A DNA stretch of 64,000 nucleotides from Maribacter litopenaei. GTDB lineage: Bacteria; Bacteroidota; Bacteroidia; Flavobacteriales; Flavobacteriaceae. Every line of letters starts with the position of its first letter. The first letter of the stretch is position 1. A model generated the notes under the pieces. The model did no database searches, had not been told where the DNA came from, and was given only the letters and a program-made list of their open reading frames with translations. The translations under genes were made by a program, and so were the position numbers. The stretch covers positions 3,345,001-3,409,000 of the forward strand of contig NZ_CP104205.1 of assembly GCF_025244665.1 (NCBI RefSeq). Direction: 5' to 3'. This document shows, piece after piece, positions 60,827-64,000 of this stretch.

Positions 60827-61792
60827 GTGAACCAATCCTTGACAAAGACCCTTAAACTAATTGTACCGATTCTCATTGGGGTGTTTTTGGTGCTGTATTG
60901 GTACTTGAAAACTTCTCCTGAAAATAGGGAACAAATCCTTTTTTATATCAAGGAAGCAGATATTTTTTGGGTTTCAATTTCCTTGTTTTTAGGTGTCATT
61001 GGCCATGTATCACGGGCCATTCGATGGAACTATCTATTGGAACCTTTGGGTTATAAACCAAAGCTCATCAATAACATCCTTATGATATTCATGGCATATC
61101 TTGCCAACTTGGGTGTGCCAAGAACGGGCGAAATTTTAAGGGCAACGGCCCTCACGACCTATGAAGGCGTTCCTTTTGAAAAAGGCTTTGGGATCATCGT
61201 TACAGAACGCGTAATTGATTTGATCATGCTGTTGATCGTGGTCATTATCACGCTCTTTTTACAGACCGATATTATCATCTCCTTTTTTGAACAACGAGGA
61301 TTCAATGCTAGTGGACTACTAATATTGGGGATTGGCGGATTGGTTGCTGCCCTGATTTTCTTTTTGTTCATCAAAAAATCAAAAAACGCCATTGCCCTAA
61401 AAATTAAAGCGTTTGTAAAAGGTCTATTGGATGGTGTCTTCAGTATTTTTAAAATGAAAAGAAAGTGGGCATTTGTTTTCCACACTATTCTTATGCGGGT
61501 ATGTTATATAGGTATGATGTGGGTGATTAAATTCACCGTGCCGGAAACAACAGATCTGTCATTGAATGAAATTATGGTCGCATTTGTATTTGGTGCCTTT
61601 GCTATGGCAACTACCAATGGCGGTGTGGGTCTTTTTCCAATTTTAGTTAGTAAGGCTTTAGGTCTTTTTGGTATTAGCTCGGTATCGGGTGATGCTTTTG
61701 GTTGGATCATGTGGATCGCCCAAACCATGATGAACATCGTATTTGGTGCAATATCTTTTCTCCTATTACCGTTATTGAACAGAACCAAGTAA
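60827..61792 (+). CDS. Lysylphosphatidylglycerol synthase TM-region (flippase-like) protein
   Basis: 321 residues, intact, with about eight helices. It matches the LPG_synthase_TM / UPF0104 family: IGHVSRAIRWNYLLEPLGY, LGVPRTGEILRATAL and TTNGGVGLFPILVSKALGLFG. The soluble aminoacyl-transferase domain of MprF is absent, so it is a transporter-like or flippase-like protein, not a lipid synthase. The start is GTG 60827. It follows panD by about 100 bases, and the esterase-like gene follows 20 bases after it. Confidence 0.88.
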   Translation: MNQSLTKTLKLIVPILIGVFLVLYWYLKTSPENREQILFYIKEADIFWVSISLFLGVIGHVSRAIRWNYLLEPLGYKPKLINNILMIFMAYLANLGVPRTGEILRATALTTYEGVPFEKGFGIIVTERVIDLIMLLIVVIITLFLQTDIIISFFEQRGFNASGLLILGIGGLVAALIFFLFIKKSKNAIALKIKAFVKGLLDGVFSIFKMKRKWAFVFHTILMRVCYIGMMWVIKFTVPETTDLSLNEIMVAFVFGAFAMATTNGGVGLFPILVSKALGLFGISSVSGDAFGWIMWIAQTMMNIVFGAISFLLLPLLNRTK

Positions 61793-61812
61793 TAGCGTTT
61801 TCTGTTTAAATA

Positions 61813-62960
61813 ATGCCTATGCGTCATATACTTACCATTTTGGCCCTTCTTTTTATGATTACAGGAAGTGCCCAAACAACCCAGGAAATTTTTGAATCCT
61901 TCAAGCTACAGGAACGAAGGGACGTTCAATACTACTTTCCGCCCAATATGGACGAAAGCACAAAATATCCTTTGATAGTAGTTTTGGATGCCAATTACCT
62001 GTTTGATCAAGTGGTGGCCGTATCAAAATACTATAGTCAGTTTCATGGAATGCCAGAGAGTATCGTTGTTGGTGTGAATCAAAGTAAGAACAGCATCAGA
62101 CTTGACGATTGTGCTTTTGACCAAGTTAGCGGCCTACCCACTGAAAAAGGAAAAAAATTCTATGAATTCATCGGTATGGAATTGATTCCGTATCTCGATT
62201 TAAATTATAGCACGGCCCCGTTTAAAATGATTTTCGGTTATGACATTACGGCCAACTTCCGAATTATTGGTTGTTCAAGGACAACTCCGTTTTTGATGCG
62301 TATGTAAGCATTTCTCCTACTTTGGCCCCTGAAATGGCCAGTAGGGTTCCCATGCGTTTGAACACATTTGATAAACAGATATTTTATCAGTTGATCGTGG
62401 AAGGCGAACAGACCGATGATACTCCACAAATCATGGCATTGGATTCCGGAATCAAGGCATTGAACAAGGAAACCTTACATTATTACTTCGATAAATACGA
62501 CAAGGCAGACCACATTTCTGTAGCAACCTACGGTATAGGCAAGGCGTTCGACAATGTTTTTGGTATGTTCAAGCCTATTAGCCCCAAGGAATACAAAACA
62601 CAAATATTGACCTCGGACGAACCGGTTTACCAATATCTAGAAAACAAGTATCAAGGTATCGTTGATTTATTCGGATTCAGCAAGCCCGTTGAACTAAACG
62701 ATATCATGGCCATCTATGCTGCCGTAAGAAAGAAAGAGGATTTTGAATCCTTAAAATCCCTGTCAGAACTATGCAAAAGAGAATACCCGGATACCATGAT
62801 GGGCTTTTACTTTGAAGGAGAATATTACGAGCAAATGGGGGAACCTAAAAAAGCATTGAAGACCTTTGAAAAAGCTTTTCAGATGGATGAAATCGATTTT
62901 TTAACTAAAGAAATGGCATTGGAAAAAATGGACGCATTAAAGGCGGATTTTGGTTTTTAA
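61813..62960 (+). CDS. Secreted esterase-fold protein with Asp at the nucleophile position (frameshifted)
   Basis: About 381 residues: signal peptide (ending ITGSAQTT), an alpha/beta-hydrolase domain of the enterochelin-esterase-like type (YPLIVVLDANYLFDQVV, then IGMELIPYLDLNY), and a helical TPR-like C-terminus (MGFYFEGEYYEQMGEPKKALK). At the nucleophile elbow, where relatives have GHSxxA, it reads FGYDITANF, so Ser is replaced by Asp. The frame breaks at 62259-62262 (CCGA for CCAGA), giving NFQNYWLFKDNSVFDA. It may be non-catalytic or use a different chemistry. Start 61813 or 61819. Confidence 0.82.
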
Positions 62961-63026
62961 CCTACACCAAACCCCGCAAACCCAAATATTAACTTAGATC
63001 CCAAATCTAACCTACAACCTACAATT

Positions 63027-63197
63027 ATGTTTAAAGGCATCTTTAAATACTACGCCTGTGCTGGCGTGTATTTTACCTACTATGGCCTCAAAGGCGATAA
63101 ACTATTGGCATTGAGCATACTTTCCTTGTTTTTGGCATGGGCCTCCTTTTTTATGGCCATCCGGGAATTCAAGAAAAATCAATCCGAAGAGGAATAA
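63027..63197 (+). CDS. Small two-helix membrane protein (56 residues)
   Basis: ATG 63027 to TAA 63195-63197. Two hydrophobic segments (YYACAGVYFTYYGL and LLALSILSLFLAWASFFMAI) and a charged end (REFKKNQSEEE). The good codon pattern, the position 57 bases before radA and the absence of a terminator suggest it is a real gene in the same unit. Function unknown. Confidence 0.65.
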   Translation: MFKGIFKYYACAGVYFTYYGLKGDKLLALSILSLFLAWASFFMAIREFKKNQSEEE

Positions 63198-63253
63198 CGG
63201 ACTACTCTTTTTTAAAGTTCTTAGTACCTTAGCCAAAATACCAAAAGCTGAGG

Positions 63254-64000
63254 ATGGCCAAAACTAAAACCGCATTTTTTTGTCAGAATTGCGGCACGCA
63301 ATATGCCAAATGGGTGGGACAATGTACCGCTTGCAAGGAATGGAACACGGTAGTTGAAGAAGTGGTTCAAAAGGAGGAAAAAACCAACTGGAAACCTACC
63401 AATTCTGCTACCAAACGAGTTTCCAAACCTTTGTTGGTACATGAAATTAGTGTAGAAAAGGAACTGCGCCTTAATACGTTCGACCAAGAGTACAATAGAG
63501 TCCTGGGAGGTGGTCTAGTCCCCGGAGCTTTGGTACTTTTGGGAGGAGAACCGGGCGTTGGAAAAAGTACCTTATTGTTACAGATTGCCCTAAAATTACC
63601 GTACAAGACCTTGTATGTTTCGGGTGAGGAAAGCCGGAAGCAGATTAAGATGCGGGCGGACCGCATCCTTCCCAATAGCGAAACCTGTTATATCCTGACG
63701 GAAACCAAGACCCAAAATATCTTTAAGCAAATAGAGGCTACCGAGCCTGATATCGTGGTTATCGATTCCATTCAAACCTTACATTCGGATTATATTGAGT
63801 CAGCCGCAGGGAGTATTTCGCAGATTAGGGAATGCACCGCGGAGCTTATCAAATTTGCCAAAGAAACCAATACACCGGTTATTTTGATTGGCCATATTAC
63901 CAAGGATGGTTCCATTGCGGGACCCAAAATTTTGGAACATATGGTGGATACGGTCTTGCAATTTGAAGGAGATCGCAATTATGTATACCGAATTCTCCGT
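63254..64000 (+). CDS. radA: DNA repair protein RadA (partial)
   Basis: RecA-like ATPase that processes recombination intermediates; cut off by the window end after 249 residues. The N-terminal zinc finger is CQNCGTQYAKWVGQCTACKEW; Walker A is GGEPGVGKSTLLLQ; Walker B is DIVVIDSIQTLH. The segment YVSGEES is also typical. The KNRFG motif and Lon-like C-terminal domain lie beyond the edge. Start ATG 63254. Frame intact as far as it goes. Confidence 0.96.
   Translation, partial: MAKTKTAFFCQNCGTQYAKWVGQCTACKEWNTVVEEVVQKEEKTNWKPTNSATKRVSKPLLVHEISVEKELRLNTFDQEYNRVLGGGLVPGALVLLGGEPGVGKSTLLLQIALKLPYKTLYVSGEESRKQIKMRADRILPNSETCYILTETKTQNIFKQIEATEPDIVVIDSIQTLHSDYIESAAGSISQIRECTAELIKFAKETNTPVILIGHITKDGSIAGPKILEHMVDTVLQFEGDRNYVYRILR

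Overview
The window comes from a low-GC member of the Bacteroidota, most likely a marine flavobacterium (family Flavobacteriaceae). The signs are gliding genes gldD and gldE next to ssb and mutY, TAnnTTTG promoter boxes, DUF3127/DUF4199/DUF4270/DUF4301 proteins, TonB receptors, an L21 with a C-terminal extension, and a 29-residue basic ribosomal-type protein after HU. It is ordinary, tightly packed chromosome. I found no prophage, transposase, CRISPR array, tRNA or rRNA.

The most striking feature is the state of the sequence. About 30 otherwise conserved genes are broken by one-base indels or in-frame stops. In about 26 cases, restoring the pentamer CCAGA (or TCTGG on the other strand) repairs the reading frame and gives the residues expected for the family. 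The corrupted forms are CCGA, CCGAGA, CCAGGA, CCGTGA and CCGTAA. This looks like motif-specific miscalling of single-molecule reads, probably at a modified base, and not like gene decay. A few further breaks are homopolymer errors. Broken genes are therefore annotated at full length, with the break given in each entry.

Layout. 1-3215: efflux operon (TetR regulator, ABC protein with degenerate ATPase motifs, HlyD adaptor) with two operator-like palindromes. 3372-9987: tag, DUF2490, aat, an SSB-tailed DUF3127 protein, a histidine kinase, a HIT hydrolase, greA and a Rieske-like lipoprotein. 10043-16286: thiamin-linked region with a TPP riboswitch, TonB receptor, DUF4301, NadR-like kinase, PnuC/PnuT transporter and a possible thiamin-binding protein. 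16329-21940: phosphopantetheinyl transferase, ahcY, M20 peptidase, 5'-nucleotidase, rpmA, rplU and DUF4199. 22110-25510: M16 peptidase pair. 25817-27247: two tiny membrane proteins and a metal-binding pair. 27240-34996: MBL hydrolase, PLP dehydratase, gldD, gldE, ssb, mutY, HU, the small basic protein and rng.

35203-47987: PepSY protein, recX, JmjC-like cupin, the biotin cluster (bioB, a ketoacyl synthase, bioA, bioD, DUF2007, bioF) interrupted by an opposite-strand glycosyltransferase, then M61 peptidase, GNAT, and a DUF2975 plus Xre pair. 48054-54536: atpC, atpD, an SGNH lipoprotein and its TonB receptor. 54728-64000: glmS, DUF4270, a GT5 N-terminal domain, panC, panD, a flippase-like membrane protein, an esterase-fold protein with Asp at the nucleophile position, a small membrane protein and the start of radA.
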